DNA from: Bacillota bacterium
GTDB lineage: Bacteria; Bacillota; Sulfobacillia; RBS10-35; JAJYVN01
Direction: 5' to 3'
Assembly: GCA_021791995.1 (NCBI GenBank)
Contig: JAJYVN010000047.1
Coordinates: 1-13,660 of the forward strand
Length of the DNA stretch: 13,660 nt
Part shown: positions 8,193-13,660 of the stretch, piece by piece
How positions within the stretch are numbered: the first letter of the stretch is position 1
How the letters are laid out: each line of letters begins with the position of its first letter
Made by a program: the position numbers and the translations under genes
The notes under the pieces: generated by a model
What the model was told of the DNA's origin: nothing
The model's input: the letters and a program-made list of their open reading frames with translations, nothing else
Databases searched by the model: none

Positions 8193-10207
8193 CCGAAGGG
8201 CATGCTCCTTGGTCTCCTTGGGTGTTTGCAACCTATGCGGATCCTCCGCAAAAGGCTCCCGCCGGGGTGGTAGCGATCGCGCCTCTGCCCTTTGCGACGT
8301 GGGGTGGACCTTCCCCGATGGCTCTCGCGGCGAGTTCCGGGCGGGGAGCGGAGCGTGTCGGGCTCGTGCTTGGCGCGCGCCTTCGCCGCCAGGGCTATGC
8401 TGCGGCTGTCCTGCCAACCCTCGATTCGGTCGATGTACGAGGACCCAAGGGTGGGATCTCCGACAACGCGGTCTTGACGGGTCGGGTGGCAGCCGGACTG
8501 GCCCGCGGGGCCCGTGCGGCGGGGTTGCGCGTCTTTGCGCGATATCGGACGGCGTCTCGGGCCATTCTTCCTCGCCGTCTCTCCGACTGGGAGCGGGAAG
8601 AGGCCCCTGCCCTCCAGCGGGTGTTGCCTGAGGTGGATGGCATCTGGCTTGGCCGTGTGCCACTCGGTCCCGTCGGTTCCGTGGTTGCGGCCCGTTGCGC
8701 GGTGAGCATCGGGATCTTGCGGGGGTATTTCTCCTTCGGAGGCATCATCTTGAGCGATCTGCGCGGCCTGGCCCCCGATGCCTTGGCCGATTCGCTCCAG
8801 GCTGCCCAGGTGGCCGGAGCGGATCTGGTGTTCCTGGACCGAGACGTTTCGGAGTGGCACTTCACTACCAATGGCGATGTCCCGTGGCCGCGTCCCCTCC
8901 CCATCGCTTCCGCATCGGTCCCGCTGGAGGATGAGGTGGCAGCGGACGTCGCCGCCTCGGCTCTGACTCTGGTGCGTGATCGCGGCTTTTTACCCGCTGG
9001 ATCGCTTACCATCCGGCCGATGGCCGACGGCGCAACCGTCGGTCTGGCATCAGCGCTCGGCGGCCGTGGACGGCGTGTGTTAGCGCTCCTTGACGATGCC
9101 TGGAACGATGCCGCGCAACTCGCGCGGGTGCGCGAGTTGATCGCGGCGTATGGGGCGGACCAGGTTGGGGTATTGGCAGTGGGTAACCCGGGGGATGTGG
9201 CCTTGGTTCCGGAGGCGTCCTTTGCGGCCGCCGTCTATGATGCCTCCCCCGCGACGGTGCGTGCCTTGCGGAGAGCCCTTTCCGCTCCGGACGGTGGGCG
9301 CTGGCCCGGTCGGCTCCCCGTGGAGTTGGGTCGACAGATCGCGCTCTCCGGTGCTTCCCTGCCGTGGATGACCACCGAACAGCCCAATCCGGCAACGATC
9401 GGCTTGGATGCGCAGAGCACGCGATCGGTGGTCGATGCTCTTTTGCAGGCGGAGGCTCGGGTGGTGCCCGCCGTCATGGCCGAGGTGGATCCGATCGTGG
9501 AGGGGGTAGAGCGGATCGTGGGCGCGATCGCCGGGGGGCACCGCGTGTTTTACGTGGGGGCGGGATCGGCGGGGCGACTTGGTGTGCTGGATGCTTCCGA
9601 GATACCGCCCACCTATGGCATGCCCGCCCACCGGTTCCGTGCCCTGATGGCCGGAGGCGATGCCGCGATCCGCACAGCGCTCGAGGGGGTGGAAGACGCC
9701 GCCCACCGGGCCGCGGCCGATCTGGAAGCGGAGGGGATTGGTCCGGGCGATGTCCTGATCGCGATTGCCGCGAGCGGGCGCACGCCCTACGCGCTCGAGG
9801 CAGCCCGCATGGCGCGGTCGCAGGGGGCGGCCGTGATTGCTGTGGTCAATAACCGGAACACGCCCCTTCACTCCTTGGCGGACACGGTGGTCGTACCCCT
9901 CGTGGGGCCGGAGGCCATCGCCGGCTCCACCCGCCTATCCGCGGGTACGGCGGAGAAGGTCGTACTCAACTGTCTCTCCACCGCCGCGATGGTTCGTCTG
10001 GGCAGGGTGCGCGATAACCTGATGGTCGACTTCCGCCCCACCAACGGCAAGCTTGTGGAGCGTGCAGAACGCATGGTGATGTGGGTAACGGGTTGCGCCT
10101 GGCGGGTGGCCCACCAGGCGCTCCGTGCTTCCGAACAGGACATCCGTCAGGCCTGTGCACAGATCATGGCCCTGCAAGAGACTCCCTCAGGCCGAGCCGG
10201 AGGATGA
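8177..10207 (+). CDS. murQ: Fusion protein: degenerate NagZ-like GH3 domains plus N-acetylmuramic acid 6-phosphate etherase (MurQ)
   Basis: 676 residues in one uninterrupted frame. Residues 1-260 resemble the NagZ/GH3 barrel: PSPMALAAS (46-54), a PTLDSVDV stretch (80-87), and FGGIILSDLRGLA (187-199), where D194 aligns with the GH3 nucleophile. The KHFPGHG-type acid/base loop is absent; FARYRTASR stands in its place. Residues 260-390 look like the GH3 C-terminal domain, ending in YDASPATVRAL and GRLPVEL. Residues 398-676 are MurQ (SIS fold), which splits the D-lactyl ether of MurNAc-6-phosphate to give GlcNAc-6-phosphate and lactate. The block DASEIPPTYG carries E475 and GVEDA carries E506, matching the two catalytic Glu of E. 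coli MurQ (83 and 114). IAASGRTPY and AGTAEKVVLN are also present. The MurQ part ends about 25 residues short of E. coli. It is cytosolic and coupled to the amidase gene. MurQ activity is likely; glycosidase activity is doubtful. Confidence 0.93.
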   Translation: MRVVLTEGHAPWSPWVFATYADPPQKAPAGVVAIAPLPFATWGGPSPMALAASSGRGAERVGLVLGARLRRQGYAAAVLPTLDSVDVRGPKGGISDNAVLTGRVAAGLARGARAAGLRVFARYRTASRAILPRRLSDWEREEAPALQRVLPEVDGIWLGRVPLGPVGSVVAARCAVSIGILRGYFSFGGIILSDLRGLAPDALADSLQAAQVAGADLVFLDRDVSEWHFTTNGDVPWPRPLPIASASVPLEDEVAADVAASALTLVRDRGFLPAGSLTIRPMADGATVGLASALGGRGRRVLALLDDAWNDAAQLARVRELIAAYGADQVGVLAVGNPGDVALVPEASFAAAVYDASPATVRALRRALSAPDGGRWPGRLPVELGRQIALSGASLPWMTTEQPNPATIGLDAQSTRSVVDALLQAEARVVPAVMAEVDPIVEGVERIVGAIAGGHRVFYVGAGSAGRLGVLDASEIPPTYGMPAHRFRALMAGGDAAIRTALEGVEDAAHRAAADLEAEGIGPGDVLIAIAASGRTPYALEAARMARSQGAAVIAVVNNRNTPLHSLADTVVVPLVGPEAIAGSTRLSAGTAEKVVLNCLSTAAMVRLGRVRDNLMVDFRPTNGKLVERAERMVMWVTGCAWRVAHQALRASEQDIRQACAQIMALQETPSGRAGG

Positions 10208-10798
10208 GGCCGAACTCGATGAACCGCTGGAGGAACTCGAGGACGAGGCTCCAGGTCGCGTGAATGTCTTGCCTTCCAATGCGTCGATCGCTGCGGTGTA
10301 GATGAAGGAGGATCCGGTGAAGCTGCCCCCGGCGAAGGAGTGCGCCCCGCTGAACGTTCCGGACGGTCGACCGGAGAAGCTTGTGGTGGGGCCGGCCCCG
10401 GAACCGCTGCGGAAGAAATGGAAGGACGCGGATCCACTGGGTCCCGAGCGGTGTGCGAAGCTGCCGGGAGCGGCCGTGGAATGGGTCTTCAGTTCGGTCT
10501 TCGGGGCCGCAGTGAAGATGTCCTCCATCTCGGTCGCGTCCTTGGAGAGCACCGTGCTAGAGGCGTTCGGATCCTTCTCCAGGCTCTCGAGAATCGGAAG
10601 CAGATGGCTCTTCTGCGCAGAAGTGAAGGGCGCGACGGTCGCCAGACGCGTGATCTCGCCTGCGACCGTGATGGCCGGGTTGGCAGCGAATCCATGCCCC
10701 TTGGACGTCGTTGTCGTGGTCTTGGCTGCGCCGCACGCCGCTGCGAGGACAAGCATTCCGCTCATAACCACCACAACGGCCATACGAGACATATGCAT
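10187..10798 (-). CDS. Small secreted lipoprotein with Ser-rich tail, function unknown
   Basis: 203 residues. A signal peptide (about 1-21, MHMSRM then a hydrophobic run) ends in a lipobox VLAAAC with Cys22 as the lipidation site, followed by a Thr-rich linker. Residues about 40-105 look helical (TSAQKSHLLPILESLEK, then TEMEDIFTAAPK), a pattern common in small Firmicutes lipoproteins. The rest is Gly/Ser/Phe-rich and low complexity, ending in a nearly pure Ser tail (about 183-203). AGGAGGAGGA precedes the ATG at 10798. The gene overlaps the murQ fusion end by 21 bases tail to tail. I do not recognise a named family. The opposite-strand frame over the same region is a mirror of the Ser codons and is not taken as a gene. 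Confidence 0.82.
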   Translation of the reverse strand: MHMSRMAVVVVMSGMLVLAAACGAAKTTTTTSKGHGFAANPAITVAGEITRLATVAPFTSAQKSHLLPILESLEKDPNASSTVLSKDATEMEDIFTAAPKTELKTHSTAAPGSFAHRSGPSGSASFHFFRSGSGAGPTTSFSGRPSGTFSGAHSFAGGSFTGSSFIYTAAIDALEGKTFTRPGASSSSSSSGSSSSASSSGSA

Positions 10799-10808
10799 AC
10801 CGAAATCC

Positions 10809-10822
10809 TCCTCCTAAGAGGA
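10809..10822 (-). promoter_or_regulatory. Short hairpin covering part of the lipoprotein ribosome binding site
   Basis: On the minus strand TCCTC-TTAG-GAGGA forms a 5-bp stem with a 4-base loop, and its right arm is part of the AGGAGGAGGA ribosome binding site. It could modestly mask translation initiation; the repeated GGA units leave alternative pairings. Purely structural inference. Confidence 0.3.
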
Positions 10823-10839
10823 ATAGCGCGAAGGCATGC

Positions 10840-10863
10840 TAGCACTGGATTATGAAGGTGCTA
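10840..10863 (-). promoter_or_regulatory. Inverted repeat with candidate -10 element upstream of the lipoprotein gene
   Basis: TAGCAC at 10840-10845 and GTGCTA at 10858-10863 form a perfect 6-bp inverted repeat with 12 bases between. On the minus strand the spacer contains CATAAT, a plausible -10 for the lipoprotein gene, though no good -35 stands 17-18 bp upstream. It may be an operator overlapping the promoter; a weak terminator for the upstream Gfo/Idh gene is the alternative, but there is no U-run. Confidence 0.3.
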
Positions 10864-10930
10864 TAAAGGGGGGAGCATCGCGGTGGTGGTTCGGATTTGA
10901 CCGTGGTCTCGTATGCGTTGCAGCTAGCGA

Positions 10931-11932
10931 TCACTGGACGACCGCCTCAGGCCCCCCCGAGGCGGCGGAACGGTAGGCGGCGAGGCACACGGCAAGTGCT
11001 GCCCTGCCCTCCTCTCCATCCACCAGGGGCCGACGGCCATGTGCGACACAACCCAGGAAGTGACGGATCTCTTCGGTGAACGAGTCCTTCTGGGGTAACG
11101 GCTGCAGGACAAAGTCTAGGGCGTTCGGAGAACGCGCCTCAGTGTCCAGGTGGAGTCCTCCCACGTTATGCATGCTTCCGTCGGTGCCATACAGCCACAT
11201 GAGTTCGTACCACGGAATCCGGCGGACTGCCCAGTTCGTAGACAGGGATGCGATCGCCCCGTTTCGGAAGCGCAGGGTCGTTAGGGCCACCGCCTCGCCC
11301 TCCAGCCGTTCCGGCAGGACGCGCTGCACGTTGTAGACCTCCTCCACGTCACCAAGGAACCACCGGAGGAGATCGATCCGGTGGATGCCCGACCCGATCA
11401 GCGCTCCACCCCCCGAGCGTGCTGCGCTACGCAGCCAATGGGCCGCCGGGAGGCGCACATTCTGGTTGTGATCCGCTCGAGCAGAAACCACGGTGCCCAC
11501 AGCACCCTTGGTGAGCAAGCGTTTCATCTCCTGATACTCTGGGTCGAAGCGCTCGTTGTGTCCCACCTGGAGGATGAGGCCTGCGGCGTGGGCTGCCCGT
11601 ATCATGTGTTCGGCGTCTTCGAGGGTGGTGGCCACCGGCTTTTCGACCAGGACGTGTTTGCCTCGGGCAATGGCGGCCAGCGCCACCTCTGCGTGAACGT
11701 CATGAGGGAGACAGATGTCTACCGCATCTATGTCCAGCGCCAAGAGGTCACGGTAGTCAGAGAACACGTGAGGGGCAGAGAGCTCGTGTGCGCGCGTAGC
11801 CGCGGCGGACGCGACGGTATCACAGACGCCGACCACGTTGGGCAAGCCTTCCGCCGCCAATCGCCGATACGCCGCAGCGTGCGCGCCCGCGATCCCGCCC
11901 GCGCCGATCAGGCCGATTCGGATGGGGCCCAT
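10931..11932 (-). CDS. Gfo/Idh/MocA family NAD(P)-dependent oxidoreductase
   Basis: 333 residues, the usual size. The N-terminal Rossmann fold has GLIGAGGIAGAH (GAGGIA at 10-15). The family EKP motif is at 97-99 (LVEKPVATT), and NERFDPEY follows near 126. The active-site region GGGAL at 174-178 leads to HRID (H184, D187), the conserved catalytic His/Asp pair of sugar dehydrogenases in this family. Expected role: oxidation or reduction of a sugar, inositol or sugar-acid hydroxyl with NAD(P). The ATG start at 11932 is preceded by GGGGAGG eight bases upstream. The frame is open further back to 12112, but that extension crosses the control region and shows no similarity. It is divergent from a DUF6807 gene, a pairing that suggests a shared sugar pathway. 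The exact substrate cannot be read from sequence. Confidence 0.94.
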   Translation of the reverse strand: MGPIRIGLIGAGGIAGAHAAAYRRLAAEGLPNVVGVCDTVASAAATRAHELSAPHVFSDYRDLLALDIDAVDICLPHDVHAEVALAAIARGKHVLVEKPVATTLEDAEHMIRAAHAAGLILQVGHNERFDPEYQEMKRLLTKGAVGTVVSARADHNQNVRLPAAHWLRSAARSGGGALIGSGIHRIDLLRWFLGDVEEVYNVQRVLPERLEGEAVALTTLRFRNGAIASLSTNWAVRRIPWYELMWLYGTDGSMHNVGGLHLDTEARSPNALDFVLQPLPQKDSFTEEIRHFLGCVAHGRRPLVDGEEGRAALAVCLAAYRSAASGGPEAVVQ

Positions 11933-12113
11933 CGTGGATACCTCCCCGGAGGCTTTGATCCGTGTCAGGCACGGACCAGAATCTATCATACCGAGTGCGA
12001 CTGCGGCAGCGATACGTCTTTTGGTCGCTTCATCTGGCGTCGCATCGGACGTTGCGCCGCGCAATGAGCCCCTGGTAGGCTTGTGGGTGGCCCCGGGGGG
12101 CAGGGGGTGCACC
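11933..12113. promoter_or_regulatory. Divergent control region Gfo/Idh / DUF6807 with inverted-repeat operator candidate
   Basis: 181 bp between divergent starts. TCCGTG (11959-11964), spacer TCAGG, CACGGA (11970-11975) is a perfect 6+6 inverted repeat. A -10-like TATGAT (minus strand, 11985-11990) lies just upstream of it for the Gfo/Idh gene, so a bound repressor would sit near the transcription start; no good -35 was found. No clear promoter was found for the plus strand. No regulator gene is visible in the window. Confidence 0.4.
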
Positions 12114-12962
12114 GTGCGCTTTCAGGAGGAACCGGGTGACCATCTGGACTTGGTGGGACCCCATGGGGTTTTGGCTCGCTTCGCCTATGGGACGGAGTCG
12201 CCCAAACCAGCGTGGACGCACCTTGCCACGCTGCAAGGCGATCTACTCACGCTGCATCGGCCGTTCGACCACCTGCACCATCGGGGGGCCATGCTGAGTT
12301 GGTCGGACGTGAACGGCCTGAATTTCTGGGAGGAGGACCGCGGTCCAGAGGCCACCGGGCGTATCGTCTGGCGGCGTTGGCTCGACCGTGCCTCCGGGCC
12401 GGAAGAGCTGCGCGTGGCAGCAGAGCTGCATTGGGTGGACCCAACCGGGCAGGTCCTCGTGCGCCAGCATCTGGCGTTCGGGGGTACGCTCTTCGATGAT
12501 GGTACCTGGCTGTTCCGGGTGGAAACCGTCCTTTCTGCCCTGGACCGTCCCGTGCACTTTTCGACTCCCCCGCCATACAACGGGTTCGGTCTGCGGCTGG
12601 CTCGTTCCGTGCAGGTACGGCCGCGGATTCTCAATTCCGCCGGGGGTAGCGGTGAAGCGGAAACCTGCGGCGTGCCGGCCATCTGGTGCGACTATTCCGG
12701 GTACCTGGATGGCGGGGTGGGGGAGGCTGGGGTAACGGTGCTCAGCCATCCGGACAATGATCGGCATCCTGTCCCTTTCTTTACACGAAGCCAGGACATG
12801 GCGTTCATCGCTGCTGCTCCGACCTACCACCAGGAGCGCCTCATACCCCCCGGGGCATCCTGGAGTCTCGCATATGGAGTGGTCATGCACACCGGAACAC
12901 CCACGGCGGCGACGTGCGACGCGTGGGCGGAGCAGTATGCGGTGGGCAGAAACCTTTGGTAA
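12114..12962 (+). CDS. DUF6807 (PmoA-type) family protein
   Basis: 282 residues from GTG 12114. The family block FDHLHHRGAMLSWSDVNGLNFW (about 51-72; His at 53, 55 and 56) is clear, followed by a beta-rich body with YNGFGLRL and, near the C-terminus, a GVTVLSHPDNDRHPVPFF stretch. Proteins of this family are known mainly from genomes, often labelled PmoA, and are commonly encoded beside Gfo/Idh oxidoreductases; a role in sugar metabolism is inferred from that. No signal peptide is seen. Start: AGGGGG at 12102-12107 stands six bases before the GTG. The frame is open back to 11838 without similarity. A second strong AGGAGGA at 12124-12130 has no in-frame ATG or GTG at proper distance, leaving some doubt about the exact start. 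Biochemical function unknown. Confidence 0.86.
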   Translation: MRFQEEPGDHLDLVGPHGVLARFAYGTESPKPAWTHLATLQGDLLTLHRPFDHLHHRGAMLSWSDVNGLNFWEEDRGPEATGRIVWRRWLDRASGPEELRVAAELHWVDPTGQVLVRQHLAFGGTLFDDGTWLFRVETVLSALDRPVHFSTPPPYNGFGLRLARSVQVRPRILNSAGGSGEAETCGVPAIWCDYSGYLDGGVGEAGVTVLSHPDNDRHPVPFFTRSQDMAFIAAAPTYHQERLIPPGASWSLAYGVVMHTGTPTAATCDAWAEQYAVGRNLW

Positions 12963-12999
12963 TGCGATCGAGCGGTTGTTCCGACGAAGAGCTGCCCTT

Positions 13000-13243
13000 G
13001 CCGCTTGGGTGATGTTTGGGCGGTCGTTCGTTGCGGAGACGCGTTGGACAATCGTTGGGCGTGCGTGGTGCGTGTACGGGAGGTCGATGGTGAGCCCCCA
13101 GCGTTGGCATACCGTCCGCACTGCTTTGGGAAGCCGGCGGAGCCACTCCATTCGCTCGGGCGTCTTGGCGCAGTTACGCCGCACTGCGGGGGCGACGGGT
13201 ATCTCGTTCACGGGTTCATCGCCCGTAGCGGGTGAGCGATCAT
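13000..13243 (-). pseudogene. Possible 5' remnant of an aminoglycoside-phosphotransferase-like (streptomycin 6-kinase type) gene
   Basis: From GTG 13211 on the minus strand the frame reads NEIPVAPAVRRN, then RMEWLRRLPKAVRTVCQRW, then GLTIDLPY. This resembles the N-terminal helix region (WLxxLPxLVxxLxxRWGL) of aminoglycoside or hydroxyurea phosphotransferases. Similarity fades after about 60-70 residues, and the kinase catalytic core (HGDLH-type loop) is not encoded. A strong AAGGAGGAT (13251-13259) followed by ATG 13243 lies upstream but one frame off: it reads 11 codons and stops in a GTGA overlap with GTG 13211. Either a one-base frameshift split the original start, or a leader peptide was coupled to the gene. 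The frame stays open further only antisense to the DUF6807 gene. Recognition is by pattern alone, so moderate doubt remains. Confidence 0.4.
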
Positions 13244-13274
13244 GCGCTGCATCCTCCTTATGGCTGGCACCGTA

Positions 13275-13306
13275 CCACACGAGCTCCCCGTGTGGGAGGG
13301 GAGCTC
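13275..13306 (+). promoter_or_regulatory. Two overlapping, mutually exclusive hairpins upstream of the FAD oxidase gene
   Basis: Hairpin A pairs CCACACG (13275-13281) with CGTGTGG (13289-13295), a 7-bp stem with a 7-base loop. Hairpin B pairs GAGCTCCCC (13281-13289) with GGGGAGCTC (13298-13306), a 9-bp stem with an 8-base loop. They share bases, so only one can form. They lie about 80 bases before the oxidase start and could work as an RNA switch or operator. There is no U-run after hairpin B. Confidence 0.45.
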
Positions 13307-13333
13307 CGGCCTGGTCGGCTGCGGCAGGAGTAC

Positions 13334-13345
13334 CCCCGTACGGGG
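13334..13345. repeat. Perfect 12-bp palindrome CCCCGTACGGGG
   Basis: The palindrome lies 40 bases before the oxidase TTG start and after the two hairpins. A gapless DNA palindrome of this kind more often marks a dimeric regulator site than an RNA hairpin, as there is no loop. Function is inferred only from position. Confidence 0.4.
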
Positions 13346-13385
13346 CGAATGTCCGAACGAACAGAAACCTGGGAGGGAACGGACG

Positions 13386-13660
13386 TTGGAGCCATTGGCG
13401 CACTTGGACCTCTCGGGTTGGGGGAACTTTCCCACGGTTTCGGCCCAGGTGGCGCGACCCGAGCAGGGGCGGTCCGTTGCCGAGATCGTCGCGAATCCAG
13501 GGGTGACTGGACTCATTGCCCGAGGGATGGGGCGGAGTTACGGAGACCAGGCGGTCCAGGACGCAGGCACGACGGTCGTGATGACCCGGCTCAACCGGAT
13601 GCTGGCGCTGGACGCGTCACCATCGCTGGATGGTGAGGCGGTGCTGCGGTGTGAGGCTGG
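13386..13660 (+). CDS. DprE1-like FAD-linked oxidase, N-terminal part, cut by window edge
   Basis: 91 codons are visible from TTG 13386. The sequence opens with HLDLSGWGNFPTV, then VARPEQ and LIARGMGRSYGDQA (44-57). The RGxGxSYGD motif is the FAD-binding loop of the vanillyl-alcohol-oxidase fold, and the SGWGxxP lead-in is characteristic of relatives of decaprenylphosphoryl-ribose 2-oxidase (DprE1). That enzyme oxidises the 2-hydroxyl of polyprenyl-phosphoribose on the way to arabinose donors; other members are sugar or polyol oxidases such as aldonolactone oxidase, so the substrate is open. GGGAGGGAA at 13371-13379 stands six bases before the TTG and no in-frame ATG or GTG lies nearby, which fixes the start. 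The leader carries the hairpins and palindrome described separately. Confidence 0.9.
   Translation, partial: MEPLAHLDLSGWGNFPTVSAQVARPEQGRSVAEIVANPGVTGLIARGMGRSYGDQAVQDAGTTVVMTRLNRMLALDASPSLDGEAVLRCEA

Larger units (their letters stand above)
12963..13385. other. Gap without an intact gene: decayed gene remnant and hairpin cluster
   Basis: No convincing full-length gene was found on either strand. The left half appears to hold a minus-strand phosphotransferase remnant. The right half holds two overlapping hairpins (13275-13306) and a 12-bp palindrome (13334-13345) before the oxidase start. Base composition is as GC-rich as the neighbours. Confidence 0.6.

Noticed and set aside
7521..8663. 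380-codon open frame on the minus strand
   Set aside because: Antisense to the amidase and GH3-MurQ genes, with Pro/Arg/Gly-rich composition and no recognisable motif.
9368..10207. Separate murQ gene starting at the internal ATG 9368
   Set aside because: No ribosome binding site precedes this ATG, and the frame is continuous with the GH3 C-terminal domain, so a fusion is preferred.
10302..10817. 171-codon open frame on the plus strand
   Set aside because: Antisense to the lipoprotein gene, which has a signal peptide, lipobox and strong ribosome binding site; the plus frame has none of these.
10942..10965. Inverted repeat CCGCCTC / GAGGCGG with a C-rich loop as a terminator of the Gfo/Idh gene
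   Set aside because: It lies inside the coding sequence before the stop and is not followed by a U-run on the minus strand.
13251..13306. T-box riboswitch suggested by TGGCACCG and the following GC-rich hairpin
   Set aside because: The match to the T-box core is partial, no specifier stem or AGAG-type element was found upstream, there is no U-run terminator, and the downstream gene is not an amino-acid or tRNA-synthetase gene.
12243..13403. 386-codon open frame on the minus strand as one intact gene
   Set aside because: Only a stretch of about 70 residues (from 13211 down to about 13000) looks protein-like; the rest is antisense to the DUF6807 gene and lacks kinase catalytic motifs.

Overview
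The window is GC-rich (about two thirds G+C by eye), tightly packed bacterial DNA. It has strong AGGAGG-type ribosome binding sites, many GTG and TTG starts and several genes that abut or overlap. Cytosolic-type peptidoglycan recycling genes, a YhaN-type ATPase and a small Cys-lipoprotein would fit a high-GC Bacillota (Firmicutes) lineage, but the sequence alone does not settle the taxon. No rRNA, tRNA, CRISPR array or insertion sequence was seen.

Layout. (1) 1-2224, minus: most of a DUF1156-type DNA methyltransferase, cut by the left edge. (2) 2296-5529, plus: a divergent 1077-residue YhaN-like SMC/Rad50-type ATPase with a membrane hairpin at its centre. Its last 75 bases overlap the next gene tail to tail. 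(3) 7479-5455, minus: a two-gene unit, nadE (ammonia-dependent NAD synthetase) followed directly by an MFS permease. (4) 7575-10207, plus: a two-gene unit of an unusual Amidase_3 protein overlapping a three-domain protein, a degenerate NagZ/GH3 glycosidase plus GH3 C-terminal domain fused to MurQ (MurNAc-6-P etherase). (5) 10798-10187, minus: a lipoprotein with a Ser-rich tail, overlapping the murQ end. (6) 11932-10931, minus, and 12114-12962, plus: a divergent pair, a Gfo/Idh/MocA oxidoreductase and a DUF6807 (PmoA-type) protein, sharing a 181-bp control region with a perfect inverted repeat. (7) 12963-13385: a gap holding what looks like the decayed 5' end of an aminoglycoside-phosphotransferase-like gene (minus) and a cluster of strong hairpins or palindromes. 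(8) 13386-end, plus: the start of a DprE1-like FAD-linked oxidase, cut by the right edge.

How the genes may work together. The amidase and GH3-MurQ genes look like a compact muropeptide recycling module: peptide removal, a GlcNAc-MurNAc related step, and lactyl ether cleavage. The glycosidase part lacks the usual acid/base loop, so its role is open. The Gfo/Idh and DUF6807 pair is probably a sugar or sugar-derivative catabolic unit. The methyltransferase and the YhaN-like ATPase are divergent neighbours and could be part of a DNA-modification or defence locus that continues to the left, but no nuclease or helicase is visible here. nadE is housekeeping. The most interesting items are the GH3-MurQ fusion with its catalytic-loop loss, the overlapping hairpins ahead of the oxidase, and the methyltransferase/YhaN neighbourhood.
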